This document shows positions 13,140-26,506 of a stretch of 64,000 nucleotides of DNA, piece after piece. Every line of letters starts with the position of its first letter. Position 1 is the first letter of the stretch. The notes beneath the pieces are model-generated. The model saw only the letters and a list, made by a program, of their open reading frames with translations, was not told the origin of the DNA and ran no database searches. The position numbers and the translations under genes are program-made. The stretch comes from Thuidium tamariscinum (taxonomy: Eukaryota > Streptophyta > Bryopsida > Hypnales > Thuidiaceae), in the NCBI GenBank assembly GCA_947034885.2, contig OX344749.2, positions 2,371,501 through 2,435,500 of the forward strand, read 5' to 3'.

Positions 13140-15211
13140 AATGAAATGGTGATTCAGCCAATCAAGGCCAAGTCCTAGTTGGGTCGTGATTGGCGGACCT
13201 GAGTATGGAGCATCTTTTTAAATGTTACGGAGTACTTCATAATTAAATTGTAGATTTGGGAGATTTGAATTGGTAGATATATATTTTTGACACTTGATTC
13301 AGTAGATTTGACTTCATATATAACACTCGTTTTTTTGGAACTGTAGATGAATAGTAAATCCCTCCATGCCCTCCTACCAAATGTCAGTATGCGGAAGGAG
13401 CTAGGCACAATAGTGTATCAAACTTGGAATCTAGCAATAAATTGCCAAAAAAAATCTTAATTATATAGTGCAAGAATTAAATCACACTCTATTGGTGATC
13501 AAAACCATCGGCATTCTTACATTTCAAGGGGTATTACACCTACTACAAAGGATGCTCTAAATACCCAACTTATAAGGTGACAAACATTATGTTTTTTTAA
13601 GAAATATTAATTAATCCTATTGTTGGACACCTCTCATTGAAGTCAATTTGGAAGGATATTAGTGCATAGCATAAGAGGATTTTTGGGCCCTAGAAGACCG
13701 TTCCACGGGTGTTCCCTGAAACTATTCTCACTGCTACAAAACAGCCCCCTGTTGGTCTGAATTTATGAATTTTGTAAAAAGAAAATTTAATTTTCCAAAA
13801 AAATTCAGAATGTATTAGAAAGAAAAAAAATATTTTAAAAATATTTAATAAACAATTAGTATTTTCTGGCGTGGTAGTCGCTCAACTACATCAGCATCGC
13901 GTTCCCTGCATTCCCAGCGTTTGGGAACTTGTAGTCTTGTAAACCAACTAGAAATCTTCTTATGGATCTTTTTGGTTGGTGATGATGACTGATTTGGCTA
14001 CCCAACAAAATATTGGTGATAGGATAATATTTAGACAAACTTATGTAGATGAAATTGCTACATTTTTATTTTTAAAAAGAGATATACAAATGAATTCTTC
14101 TAATTTTTTGTTGAAGTGGAGTAACTTAAAAATTTCTTAACACAACAAAATAACACAATTTAAAACTACATACAATAGATTCTTGTTGTACATGATCACT
14201 ACATGAGTAATCCATTTGTTTAGATTCCAAAATACCATGCATTTGTAGTTGATACTTTTGAATTCATAACTCACTCATGTGCTAAAAACATTACCTAAAG
14301 TTGATTTTTTTCAAATTAATCAAATTTACTTTCAAATGCAAAGATGATGTACTTATACGTATGTGCGATTATAATTTAAAAAATATATGGCACATGCAAC
14401 TTTATACATATATTAGTGTGCCTTGTGTCGTTGCCATAACCAAAATTAAAGTAAAAGTAATTTCCTAATTTTTTTAATCCATTAAAAACTTTGAAATTCA
14501 ATAACTTTTTCACCACGAGTTAGAATGCCATCAAACAAAGCCCATGTACCCCTCCTCGACGAGAGCTTTGTTTGTGACAGTACTAAGCATGAGACTAGAG
14601 GACGCATGAGAGTAGGGGACACATGGTCCAAAAGATCTCAACTTAACAGACAAAACAAACTACCTATCTTAAGGTATAGATACATGTATGTCCAAATATA
14701 AATACTCACATCTATAAATCAAATTTGTATCCATATTTTCTATGGATTAATTGTGTATCCATTGTAGACTGTATCCATATATCCACTATTTACCCCAAAT
14801 AGTATAATCCTCACTAAAAAAGACCCTAGATTTTTTGAAGGGTAACTCAAGTTTCGGGGGATACCATACATGAAGATGCCGAGTTTGATTCCCACGTCAG
14901 ATTCTGAGGGATCCACATCACCTCACACCACTCACAATACGACACGTGGCAATTTCTTTTACAGAAATGACTTAAATTTATGCCGCCAATCTGACCTTCA
15001 AGTGGGTAGTGGCCTAGTTAGTGGGTGGCTGTTGGTGAACGAGTCTATAACTTAGTTGTCTGGAAATCAGTCAGGAATAAAGTAGATCCTCTTAGTTATG
15101 AATGTTTGGCTGACACATTCTGTCATGACGTCACCAAACTGTTTCTCTGTTGAAGTGAATGGCTGGGGTCCACTCTAACTTGCTGCACAATGCTGCTTCA
15201 TGTGGGAATAT
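13140..15211. other. AT-rich intergenic DNA, no gene seen
   Basis: This is distal upstream DNA of HAK/KUP and the start of the 16-kb gene-poor block. Open reading frames are short and unrecognisable. I see no boundaries that define an element with confidence. Confidence 0.5.
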
Positions 15212-15770
15212 TTAACCCTTTAGGGCCTAGCAAAACAATTTTGGATCTTTTAAATTGAATTTTGGGAATTGGAACACTCTCTTGGCCTTAGTTCCTCTTC
15301 GGGTATGAACAAGATGTGAGGGCACGGGTATTCCGCTTCCAATGTGCCATTGGCCATCAAATTTAGAGCAATGATGATTTGTCTATTGCAATTTGAAGTT
15401 GGGAATTTTAGAGTTTCAAAATGCATTGTGGAACATGTTTCTCTATTGAATTTATTTGTGTATAACTAAAGAGAGAATGCCAACTTCACCATAGTGTTCA
15501 ATATAATATACTCTATTTTTAATAAAAATTTCATGGGAAATTGAGCTTTTTTGTAATTACTATGATTTTTCAAAGGCATAAACTTCAAAAAATCATATAA
15601 ATTTCATTTTTTTTCCAAAAATAAATTAAAAATCACATTAGATAGAAGATATGAATTTTTATTTGTAGAAAAATAATACTTTAAATTAAATTATAAAATT
15701 TTAATATGAAAATTTGATTCTAGAAGAATTCAAGAGGTTGTTTGGGGCTCCTTAGGCCCTAAAGGGTTAA
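15212..15770. repeat. TTAA-flanked element, family C
   Basis: TTAA at 15212-15215 is followed by CCCTTTAGGGCCTA. The right end is TAGGCCCTAAAGGG followed by TTAA at 15767-15770. This is a perfect 14-bp terminal inverted repeat. Length including both TTAA is 559 bp. The interior is AT-rich and non-coding. Its right TTAA is also the left TTAA of the adjoining family B copy, so the two elements abut. Confidence 0.75.
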
Positions 15771-16410
15771 CCCCGAAATGCCCAAGGCACCAGAATCTGG
15801 TGTTTGCAAAACTTTGAAGTAAATAAAACCTAACTAAGTTGCTATTTTTAGTATTTTATATTTTTGGAAAGTTCTTTTAGAAATCTAGTTTCAATGTCAA
15901 AAATATGATCTGGAAAATGAATGATAGTGATTTTTCTCTTCAAGATTTTGTGCAAGGGTACCCATTGCAATCTTGATTTTCCATAGTGTTGAGAGCTCTT
16001 GAAAATGAGACTCGAATACACTAGATCTTGGAGAAAAAATCACATTCAAAATCCATTTACAAAAATTTTAGGGTAGATTTTGAGAAACCATAAATTGATT
16101 GGAGTTATGCATGTTAGGCCCTTTAACTCCATATAATTTTGGTCACCAACTTTTCAAATTTGACTTGCAAAAAGAAGATAGAAAGACTTCACATCAATTT
16201 TGTAGTTTTAACACCTTCATGGTCAAAGATTATAATCTTTCACTTTTTAAGTGATATTGTTGTGTTTTCTTTTCTTGTGCAATCTCTAACATGTTTAATT
16301 TGAATTTGTATGGTTACAATTTTAAAAATTGATCCAACTCATCCAAATGTTGGCATTTTGTTCAATTTAAAGGAAATTCCCAAAAGCTCAAAATAGACAT
16401 TAGGGGTTAA
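15767..16410. repeat. TTAA-flanked element, family B copy 2
   Basis: TTAA at 15767-15770 is followed by CCCCGAAATGCCCAAGGC, and the right end is CATTAGGGG with TTAA at 16407-16410. The copy is 644 bp and homologous throughout to the copies at 179-1765 and 26507-27075. Where copy 1 carries the family A insertion this copy reads straight through (CTTTGAAGTAAATAAAACC), an uninterrupted version of that site. Confidence 0.72.
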
Positions 16411-17094
16411 GGTGGGCAACCCCCCAAATGTCATTCACTTTTTGCTTCTATGTCTAATTACTAAAATTAGATTGGTCAGATTTTTACATATCCTTATTTG
16501 CAAAGGAAATGGAGTTTCAACACATCAAACAACGTGCAATTGGATATTGTTTGCAAAACTTATGTAGGAACAAACTTTGGATTTAAATTAGTTTAATTTC
16601 TTCCACCTAGGTACAAAAATTATTTTGGAAATGTACACCAAGTATAGATGACAATTTAGGGTTAGTGGCACATTTAGAGATTGCCAATCTTAAGATTAAT
16701 GCGTTTGATGTGGTGAGTCTCACATGATGGTGTGCCAATTTAAATATTTCCCTATTGTTTGCACAATTCATTAGGGTTACATAATCTCTAAAAGATCGCA
16801 ACATTTTTTGACCCAAAACTACTTCAAAATACACACATTAAAAGCAAGATTATAATCTTCATTTGTATTTTATTCTCTAAGAGATTCAAACATAGAACCC
16901 CTTAAGTATATCCTTCGAAATGTAGCATAAAAATTTCCATCAATCGCAAGCATAGTATGCCTAAACTTTAACAAATAGTTTTTATAGTCCTTCCTAAACG
17001 TGAAATTTCATATTTCAAATTTCTTGAAAGAACATTTATGTCAAGGTCTTGTGTGATTTTGCTAATATATATATTGGAAAAAATGTTCTACAAG

Positions 17095-17420
17095 CATTAG
17101 ATGAAATTTGAGGCTTTGGGAGGGCCGCGAGTTTCCAAATCGTGGAAACACAAAAACTGCCACAAAAACGCGTAATATGTTGTGAGAATCCAAAATCATA
17201 GGAATTCGACATGGCCGAGACCATGCCATGTCATCGATTTTTTTTTTGAAAGAAAAAAAATTGGACTTTTTTTCACACATCAGGATCCTCAATTTTATTT
17301 AATTTTTAAATTTTTGTAATTGCTAGCATGACAACAACCAACAATTTGGAAACTATTTCGGAAACTGTTTCAGAAACAGACCCGAAACGGCCCTCCTGAG
17401 GCCTAAAATTTCATCTAATG
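17095..17420. repeat. Hairpin-type MITE, family H copy 1
   Basis: The left arm begins CATTAGATGAAATTTGAGGC; the right arm, read on the other strand, begins CATTAGATGAAATTTTAGGC. The arms match for about 35 bp with a few differences and continue weakly inward. The element is 326 bp. No clear target duplication is visible. A related left half recurs at 27317. Confidence 0.55.
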
Positions 17421-17470
17421 TGCATATATAAAAGTTTAATCAAAAGGACAATCTTTATTTGTATTCATCT

Positions 17471-18394
17471 TTAACCTCTAGAAGACCATTATTCCCTCAA
17501 GGGACAAAATGGATTTTGGGCAAGCTCCTACATCCTCAATATTTTTTGAGATTTTTCAAAAAATGTAATGAAGATAGGAAAACAAATAGCTTCTTCAAAA
17601 TATAAATTTTATTTCAATTAGTACCCAAGAGCAAAAGTAATGGAATCAAAAAGCTAAAATTTTAGTTCAATAGGCAAAACAAAATCGCCAGATAAACTTC
17701 TTTTTTAAAAATTTAATTTATTTTGTATTGATTGTATTTTAATCTACGTGGAAAGATTTTATTCATGAATTCCATTTGAATTTATTTTGCAAAAGTCACA
17801 GACAATATTGGGCAACTACATGATCTTCTTGAAAAAATAACTTGTAGGATCATCACTAAACTTGATTTTGATAATTTAAGAAAAAAATCTTTCATAAGGT
17901 TAAGATCTCTTGTTAGAACAATCTTGCCATTGAAATTAGCATGTTTCAATTTCAACTTAAAGCTATTAACAATTTCATTTACCTTTTAATCTTTTAATAT
18001 ACTTCTACTTAATACTTTTCTAATGAGCGAAAGCTAAGTAGAATTCTTCTCAACTTTTTTTACAATACTTTGAACTCAATTTTTCATCATATAAAATTAG
18101 AAGTTCAAAACTAGTAGAGCAAAAATTTTTAATTAAGAGGGTTCAAAGCCTAAAAATGTAATTGAGTATCGGGTACAAAAAATTAACTTTTCCTTTATTT
18201 TATAGCAAAAATCTTGCAATATATATGGTTGAAGTTTTTGAAATTTCTTCAAGATATATTTACTTTGGTCTGGTACAAGATCCTATGGTTAAATATGCAA
18301 AAATAATGTTTAAAATTTTATTGCTCTTTACTATAGAAATGATAGTTTTGAGTGTTTCTCAATGAAAAAAAGGCCTTGGGACTTTAGGAATTAA
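17471..18394. repeat. TTAA-flanked element, family D copy 1
   Basis: TTAA lies at 17471-17474 and 18391-18394, 924 bp apart. The right end reads GGCCTTGGGACTTTAGGAA. The last 250 bp align with sequence ending at about 34076 inside an SPC25 intron and with 23385-24263. The two termini match each other only loosely, so the left boundary is less certain than the right. Confidence 0.55.
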
Positions 18395-18952
18395 ACCCGA
18401 AGTAACATAGTGATACCTCATTTGCATATTCAAAGTGACACCTCATTATCTGGAATTGAATGGTTCAAGTGTTTATAAATAGGTATCAACCTACTCCCCC
18501 CCCTCCAAAAAAAATCAACAAGCTATCTTTTAAATTATGTTTTAGATACCTAGTTGTATATTGGAATTGAAAAAATCTTATCTTTTTCTTGCATTATTTA
18601 TTAAGATGACTTGAAATAAAGCTTTGCATTTAGATTAGAGTGATTAGCATCCATTCTAAATAATTCATGTACAACATTCTAAATTATGAAGCTTTAAATT
18701 GTGTGTTTGAGTTCTCAAAAAAACAAAGAGTGGGCTCTATAGTCTTTTAGGTGTATGATAACATTTCTTGTAAACAAATGTACATTAATTTGCACTCCAT
18801 AGTATTTTAGAATAAATCAATATAGTATGGTCCCTACTATTTTCATTCTATTTCTAATATTGTGATTGATCATCTAACTTGCATTCACTTGAAATCATTT
18901 ACCTTCAACCATAATTAACCCCTATTCAACTAATTATCGACTATTGTCTAGT

Positions 18953-19181
18953 TTAACCCTGAAACGTCTCGATCCTTTTTTGAATTTTTGCGCATTTTTG
19001 CTCATAGCTTTGTACAAATATATTATTTACCAGAATTTAATGAATTTGGCCATTAAGCAAGGTTGTCTTTTCTAGATTCAAGTGTTACATTTGATAAATG
19101 AGAAATTAATTGGATGAAACAGTGCCTTGAAGCCCTTTGTTCATCGTCCAGAATATGGACGTCGGAGCGCTTCAGGGTTAA
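18953..19181. repeat. Short TTAA-flanked element, family F copy 1
   Basis: TTAA at 18953-18956 is followed by CCCTGAAACGTCTCG. The right end, GACGTCGGAGCGCTTCAGGG, precedes TTAA at 19178-19181. The outer CCCTGAA is an exact inverted repeat, followed by imperfect pairing. Length is 229 bp. The left half recurs at 31217. Confidence 0.6.
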
Positions 19182-21714
19182 AGTTATATCCAAATGTAAC
19201 TTCCATCCACTACTTTGAGGTGAAATCTAGGACACGTATAGATGTATTGGTTGCTAGCCAATACATTTTAATTATGGACTTTTCTTCATAATTCGTGGAA
19301 TAGTCCATAATTAGTTGAATAGGAATAAATTTGGGGTATAATTTATGCAAAATTTGTCCAAATGTTCATACTAATTAATTAAACTTAATTTATGCAACAA
19401 TTATCTATAAAAAAAGAATCTTTAAAACACTCATTAGAAATCTAACTACTGTAGTACTCAAAACCCTCCCTTTTCACACAAAAATTCAAGTATGAATATT
19501 TGCACTTTTGTCTTAAATAGAAGTATTCTTTGCCCAACATGGATAGGACACTTTCACAAGGTTAACCCCTCATGGCCTAAGGAGACAAATTTCATCCCCT
19601 TTTGAGTGTATTCTGAGAAACGTCAGGGGGAGAGGAATTAAGTTATAATAACTGATTGAAGTGTGAATTTCCCTCCCACCAATTTCAATGGTTGTTCTTC
19701 TACAGAATGGGGTGTTGATTATTTTGTATTCAACATGAGCATCTACAGGTGGCTCGCATCGGCCAGGGTGAACTGACCCCCTCACTCGGCCACTTGGGAA
19801 AACACTGAAATTTTTATTTTTTGCAAATTCTGAATTCATATTTGCAATCAGAAGCCCAAATTAACTAGGAATAGTAGCCAAGATTAATTAGTTAAGCACA
19901 AAATAGTTTTTTTTTGGTTTTACTTGCACCCCTGAAATTACTTGGAATGACCGTGCAAGGGCCTTGCACATCATTCCATGGACTTTGAATTCCAGGTCCA
20001 GTCAGGATTAAGCTTAATTTGTGGAGGTGGAACTGACTGAGAGGCTGAGCTCCACTCACACAATGGCTGCCAAGTCTGTCATGCTCACTTTCATTGCATG
20101 AATAGCATGCAATTGAAATGCATATTCTGCTTGGTTTAGGTCTGGAACCACCTGAACCCATTAAAGGACTGGTCGACCATTTTCTGGTTGAAATTGATGC
20201 TTTTTCATTGATATAGTGGAAACACCCAAAACCGTGCAAATAAGGAATTCAGCATAGTTGGAGGCAGTGTTTTCTAAAAATGACATTTTTCTAGTATTAG
20301 CGAGTGAAAATCATGAATATTCAAAAATAAATAAAAAATTCTAATACAATATGTAATTTCTACAAATTTTCAAAGTGTTGGCTCCCTAGACGTATGAAAC
20401 CGTCCAGTAGGTGCCCCCAAAATTGAACCCTGCAAAAATCAGCATGCAGCCAACCAGATTCTCCTATGTGTCCTTCAACTATGTTAACTAATTATAATTA
20501 CACATGTGGCAAACACATCAAGGAAAGTCTACTGACACAATTGGGTGAATCTATGGTCCATCCCAAGGAACATGCACGGGAATGGATGTTTTGCCCTTAG
20601 TCAAAGTCTTAGAATAAATTTGGATACAGACAGAAGGAAATGGTTGTGGGGACTGGGAATGAAATGCATTGAAACAAGAATTACAATAATTTGCATTAGT
20701 ATTAGTGGTTTAGGAGTTGAAATAACTAATGAAATATGGGTTAAAATAAAAAAATCTTCCAATGAAAGAACCTTTCAATTGCTACAAAATTTTCAATAGC
20801 AATAGCAATTCAATTTTCAATAACAATAGTAATTCAGCTTGCTAATTGATGTGCATTCATGCCAATTCCATTGGTATGATTAGATCTCTGAAATTTCCTT
20901 GTGATGATATTTGCTACACATCTCCCCAAAACTATTGATCCAAACATAAGCCAAATAAGATGCCTAAACTTTGACAAAAGATGTTGAATAGCCTGGGTTC
21001 AAAGTATGTACATTTCTTGATTATCTTTCAAACTTTGGATCTTACTCTTCAATTCAATGATGTAATGTTGTAGTCCTACCTCCAAGAAAAGTTGTTGAAA
21101 TCCAGTGTCCCATTCAAACTCTTGCAAATCAACTCAAGCATCATCTATAAATAAAGTTTTAAGAGTGTCTAAGTATTAGAGGATTAATTCAATATCGATA
21201 AGCGTGCATTGTTAATCTCCATGCATATTTGAAAGATTCTTGATGAAAAGCTTATGCTTCATTTACTTTATATATTTTGAGAATGGAAAATTTTTAGCAA
21301 ATATCTTCACAAGATCTAGATTTATTTTGTGTTTTAGAGGATACTTTCGAATCCACACCCATTCAAAGTTAAACCCGTGCACTTCCTTTCCCCTACTACC
21401 TTTTGTCATCCTTACAACAAAAAACAAATTCTTGAAAACAGCTCTTTAGAAAACCCAAAAAGAAACCCAAGAAATGACAACCATAGGCATTGTAACCTTG
21501 TACTTTCTTGAAAAACATAACAACTCTTGAAAACAATTCTTCACAAGAAACAACAAGAAACACAAGTCCTAACTTAAACCTACAAATGTGCAAGCTTACA
21601 CAATATAAACAACAAGCATTATATATTGGATTTAACTTACGTTCATAGCAAAAGCTACCATACTTTGAGTAAAAGTGGGACATAAAAGCTCTCCTTATAA
21701 CCAAAAGTGTAACT
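19182..21714. other. Gene-poor DNA with element fragments
   Basis: Around 19420-19520 a stretch resembles the interior of the elements at 27139 and 51694. At 19562 TTAACCCCTCATGGCCTAAGG resembles a family C terminus (GGCCTAAGGAG), but no matching right end is clear; a TTAA at 19861 is a weak candidate. The remainder holds only short open reading frames and no recognised gene. Confidence 0.4.
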
Positions 21715-21856
21715 TGGATTTTTTTTCACTCTTTAGATGGAGGCTTTTTCAAAAGCAACAACCTCAGATTTCTTTTTCTTTTGATGAAGGCTTTTTCAAA
21801 AGCCACAACTTTGGATTTTTTTTTCTTTTGATGGAGGCTTATCCAAAGGCAACACT
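21715..21856. repeat. Short tandem repeat, three units
   Basis: Three imperfect copies, each of about 50 bp, share TTTTGATGGAGGCTTTTTC and CAAAAGCAACAAC, separated by T-rich stretches. They are a local tandem amplification; no function is implied. Confidence 0.55.
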
Positions 21857-22217
21857 GTAATTAAGAATACTTCTATTATTGACAATGCAAAATAAGTATA
21901 AGTAGCAATGTAACTTTGGATTTTCCTAACCTTGAATGAAATTTTGAACAATTTTATAATAGCATCTAGATACAATAGCAAAAAGCAGCAGTTTTGGAGG
22001 TACCTTCTTTACCTTTAATGAAATTGAACTAGATGAAGTGCCTACTTTCTAGTCTTCTCATATTCATTAAGGTAGATACTTCCCAAACCACCACTTTTAG
22101 CTATTGTGCATAGTTACTAGTATTAAATTGATTAAAATTTTGAAACTTTATAAGGAAGTTCCAATACACCAAAGAATATTCTATGCAAAATTTATGAAGA
22201 GTTAGAGTTTCTTTTGG

Positions 22218-23147
22218 TTAACCCCTAAAGGACCGCAACTATGTTTCCACCAAAACTACTCCAAAACTGTCATTTCTAGGACAACTACCAAATTTTACCA
22301 AAAAAATATTTTTTAACACACATAACCACAAGATCTTTTAGTGCACTATTTTGAAAAGATGTAGAAAAAATTTCAGAAATTTCTGCCACGTAGATTGCAA
22401 GATATTAGTGTTTGAAGTTATAAAAATCCCTTTTTTACCAAAGCGAAAATCCACGCAGTTGCACTTTAGAAGGCCACATTTGTATGAAAAAATGTCCAAA
22501 ATGGTTGCAACTCTTTGAATTCATTCTCCAATTCAAGTTGGCTACATGCTTGAAAATTTTCAAATCATTTGGAATTGTACATGTACAAAAAGAATAGTTT
22601 GTAGAAAGAAGTAGAGAATGATTCAAAATACTAAATTGTTAACAATTTATTTATTGTTTTGAAAAATGACAATCCCAATGGTTCAAATGTTGTAATAAAC
22701 AATCTACACCCAATGTTTTTATTTTTTTTCAAAAATATTGAAAATTGAGTAAAATAAAGGACTTCAAAGTTTATTTTAGAGTAAAGAATCCATAACTATT
22801 TGCAAACTAAAATTCTTCATAACTTTTGACTAATTAATCCAAATAGAATGATTCAAATCTTTCTATGTATATATAAATCTATAAAACCAATTTCAAATTT
22901 TTGATTCCAAAAAAAGTGATTTTTTCTTATTTGCCCAAACTACCCGAGTTGAGAAACAAACAACATATCATGCAATAACTTTTCAACCATGAAGTCAAAA
23001 GTCACAAAAATTGTTGGGCTTTAAAGATATTCCTTGTCTACACCTTCTATTAAATTTTGATTCCAGAATATGGAAAACTCTAGTCACACTTACCTACCCA
23101 AAATTGCTATGTTGCCAAAAAAGGCACGTTGGTCCTTTAAGAGTTAA
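22218..23147. repeat. TTAA-flanked element, family A copy 2
   Basis: TTAA at 22218-22221 is followed by CCCCTAAAGGACCGCAAC. The right end, TTGGTCCTTTAAGAG, is followed by TTAA at 23144-23147. Length is 930 bp, nearly identical to the 939-bp nested copy at 232-1170, and the two align along their length. The 13-bp terminal inverted repeat has two mismatches. There is no coding capacity. Confidence 0.78.
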
Positions 23148-23384
23148 TGTTTTTGAATTGTTTCTTCCACATAGTAAGATACATATTGATTTGATTTGTA
23201 GACAATGAATAGTTGCATTACACTTGTTCATACAATAGCCTTGAAAACCATTCATCAGATTTTCTAGTCCTTTGTGGCATCATATAATTAATGTTGTAAT
23301 CCTACAACCTAAGAATTGTTATAAAATGAAAAAAAATTGACACTAAGAAATCATAGATTAAAATTTTTAATAACATAAATTTCT

Positions 23385-24263
23385 CATGAAATAGAAAAAT
23401 TGACTAGCTTTTGTGGGAATATAATTTTATTAATTTCAGTTGGTGGTAGGAGCAAAAGCTATAAAATTAGAAAAAATTGAACTCGGTGGAAAACAATTTC
23501 TTTTTTGCAAAGATAAAAAATTGAACTTCAATTCTTTTTCTAAAATAATATATTTTTGTCTACATGTGATGCTTTGATTCATTTTATTTGGACTAGTAAC
23601 AAGAAAGCTATGGACAATATATTTTTTCAAGTAATTTTAGCATCATTCTTCTTGAATTAAAAACTTGAAGGATTCATTTGTGAATGCAATTTCTTTAATT
23701 TTTCAAATTTTTTTGTTGGACAAGGTTTCATTTATTTATTAGAACAATCTCACCATTAGATTATAGTGTATTTCAATCCCATATTAGAGCTATTAACCAT
23801 TTAATTTTCTTTCAATCTTTGACCTACTTCTACTTAATAATGTTGTAAAGAAAGAAATCAAATGTTTTTTTGTAAATTTCCCCCCTAGATTCTCAACTCA
23901 TTTCTCAACTCAACTCAACCCTAAACACAATTTAAAAGAAATTGAATCCCATAGTGTGAAAATTTTCCAAAAATGGTGGTCAAAGTCATCTAAAATTGTA
24001 AATTGCAATTAAAAAAAACTCTTTTTCCAACTTTAAATGCTATATCTTTTAGTCCATATGGTCAAACCTCATGAAAATTTTACTACATGATTTCAAAGAA
24101 GTTAAGATCCTATAAAACATATTAAATAATTAAAAAAATATTAATTTAAATTTTCATTTTATATATATATATATATATATTGGTTTTCTCTAAAGAATGC
24201 AATAGAAATGGCAGTTTTGAATGTTTTTTAACAAAAAAATGGTCTCAATCCTTTGGAAGTTAA
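23385..24263. repeat. Family D copy 3 (left end unclear)
   Basis: The right end, CAATCCTTTGGAAG followed by TTAA at 24260-24263, and the preceding 150 bp align with the right end of family D copy 1. Upstream similarity extends to about 23385, where the match fades. An (AT)10 microsatellite at 24161-24180 lies inside it. Confidence 0.45.
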
Positions 24264-24976
24264 GCAATCAATTCTAAACTTTGGAAAAAAGATGGATTTA
24301 TCTAATAAAAGGAGTGCTACAAAACTTTCAAGAAAGCACTGTGAGGCCCCCTCCCCTCCTTTCTTGTCATGTATGTTATAACCAATTGTTGACTTTTCAA
24401 CGCTAATGTGGCTCTATACCATGGGCTACCCATCGCCATTGCCATCACAAGTTGCAACTCATAGCCTTTTTCCTTTCAACTTGCTTCCTACACTCTTGGA
24501 ATCATGAAGATCAAAGGTTGTCATTCAAAAGTGAACAACTAGTTATGTCCAATAACCTTCTCACCGCTACTATGGCTCGTCGGTTATCAAATACATAATC
24601 TATTGGTATTTTTAATTTTGTGTTTTGTGACCTCTCAAATTTAATTTAGTATCTATGATTCAAAATATGAATTCCAAATTCCTAAATTTTATCTTCTGTG
24701 ATGAATAATTTGTTACCCTGAGGTAAAAATTTGCTCCAAATTTTTACCTTTCCTCAAAAGACTTATGTAGGAGAGGGCTCGAAAATAGTTTGGGAAATAA
24801 AAGTGGACCCTGTAAAGGATTTTAAAACAATGCATAGTATTCTTTAAATGGATGGCTGTGTGAAAGTTAATAAATAGTTGTTACGACCACATAACTTAGT
24901 TCACAATATCCAAGTAGTGAAATACAAATCTTTGTTAGTTTCTTCTTAACTACAAGTGAACATCAACTAAGCCTAA

Positions 24977-25383
24977 GAGCATCCCCATGCCAGAGCCTTC
25001 AAACAGGGGCGTCAAATGGGGTTTGACATGGGTTCATGGTTGGTGAAAGTGCTTCATGTCCCATGCCTACACTCTGAATTGACTCACTAAACACATCTCC
25101 CAAGTCAAAAACTACCTTTATCTAGCCAGGTGCAAGGTGTCAGGCCAAGTATTGGGCCTCCAAGCTCCCAATGGCTGAAAAATCTCTGAAAGTGTGCCAA
25201 ATTGAGGAAATCAAGATTTAGTGAGCCACATTGAAGAAACACAACAGTTGAGTGTGGTTGTTACTTTGAAGTTTTTGCTGGGTAAATATTTGGTTTGGAG
25301 TGCCTAGCATGGGGTAGTTTCACAGGGCAAACACTCCATATTATCAATTTGCAGCCCTTTGAAGAGCAGGCATGGGGATGCTC
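24977..25383. repeat. PIF/Harbinger-like MITE (TAA flanks)
   Basis: The left end GAGCATCCCCATGCC is matched by the right end GGCATGGGGATGCTC as a perfect 15-bp terminal inverted repeat; pairing continues imperfectly to nearly 30 bp. TAA flanks both ends (24974-24976 and 25384-25386). Three-base TAA duplications and GAGCATC-type ends are typical of Tourist/PIF-Harbinger MITEs in plants. Length is 407 bp and no protein is encoded. Confidence 0.65.
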
Positions 25384-25386
25384 TAA

Positions 25387-26506
25387 GCGAACTGTTTTGC
25401 CAACAATGTACATGTGTTAGAACTTAAGTTCCAGGCAATTGGTATTTTTCTACCTTATGTATGGGTCACTTTTTAGATAGCGTCCTTGTTGTTCTACAAT
25501 GTATGTGAGCATGACCAACATTGTAATTAACCATGTTTACAATTCGTTTGTTTACTTCAAGGCTTTGTCAAGTGTGATTACTACCCCTGTCTATGTACAA
25601 GAATGCCTATCTACATGTTTTAACTTCAAAAAATCATAACTAATTCATACAAAACTAAAAAATTCTGAAAAAAGGGCATGTGACAATTGTTAATTTCCCT
25701 TTCACTGAATATTTTCTTAACTCTTCCAATTCAAATATTTCACTTCATACCTTCATTCCTCCTTACATGCTCCATTACTAAGCCTCTTACCTTAGTACTG
25801 GAATCAGGGAGTCTGAAAATTTTAAGCCTTCCATTGACATTGACTGTCTGTTAGTGTTGCTGAATTCCACAGGCATGATGCTGGGAATAACTTACGGTTG
25901 TCAAAATGTTCGACAGGAGTGGACCCAAAACTCATCATTCACGTGTTTGTGAAGTTTATCTTGTTTGTGAAGTTTATCTTGTCTGAACAACAGATGAAAT
26001 CAATTTAGGACATGGAGAATAGAATACAGGAACACTTCCAGAATCCATGGCCACATAGAGCACGCAACACAGCCTTATGGGACAGCTGCAAACAGCCTTT
26101 CTATATTTTCTCTTTTCCTTTGTGTTTTGGATACCCAATGTCCGGTCGTGACTTGATGCCAATATGATGCCACAGTTCTGTGTCCTGACTATTTCCAATA
26201 GCACACAAGGTAAGAGGTCCTAGAATGGACCATCTAAGGGCTGAAACAGAATTGCAGGGAGGTAAAACTTGTAGAAATATTTTTCAGTAAATTTTTCTTG
26301 AAACACAACCAGAATTGACATCTAACCCAAGTTGTTTCATATTTTTATGAGCTTTGTGGAATTAGTTATCGAATTTTGAAGTTGAAAGGGCATACGGCGC
26401 CCTAGCTAAAATGTGCACTGTCATTACACTGCTGGAGGCTATGAAAAAGCAACATGTACAAATATTGTACATTTAAGGTAGGGCACCATTTTAGAACCCA
26501 CTCCAT
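25387..26506. other. Gene-free intergenic DNA
   Basis: Only short open reading frames are present. A direct duplication of GTTTGTGAAGTTTATCTT occurs at 25944-25980. Nothing else recognisable was found. Confidence 0.45.

Noticed and set aside
24161..24180. (AT)10 run
   Set aside because: An ordinary microsatellite within a repeat, with no further significance.
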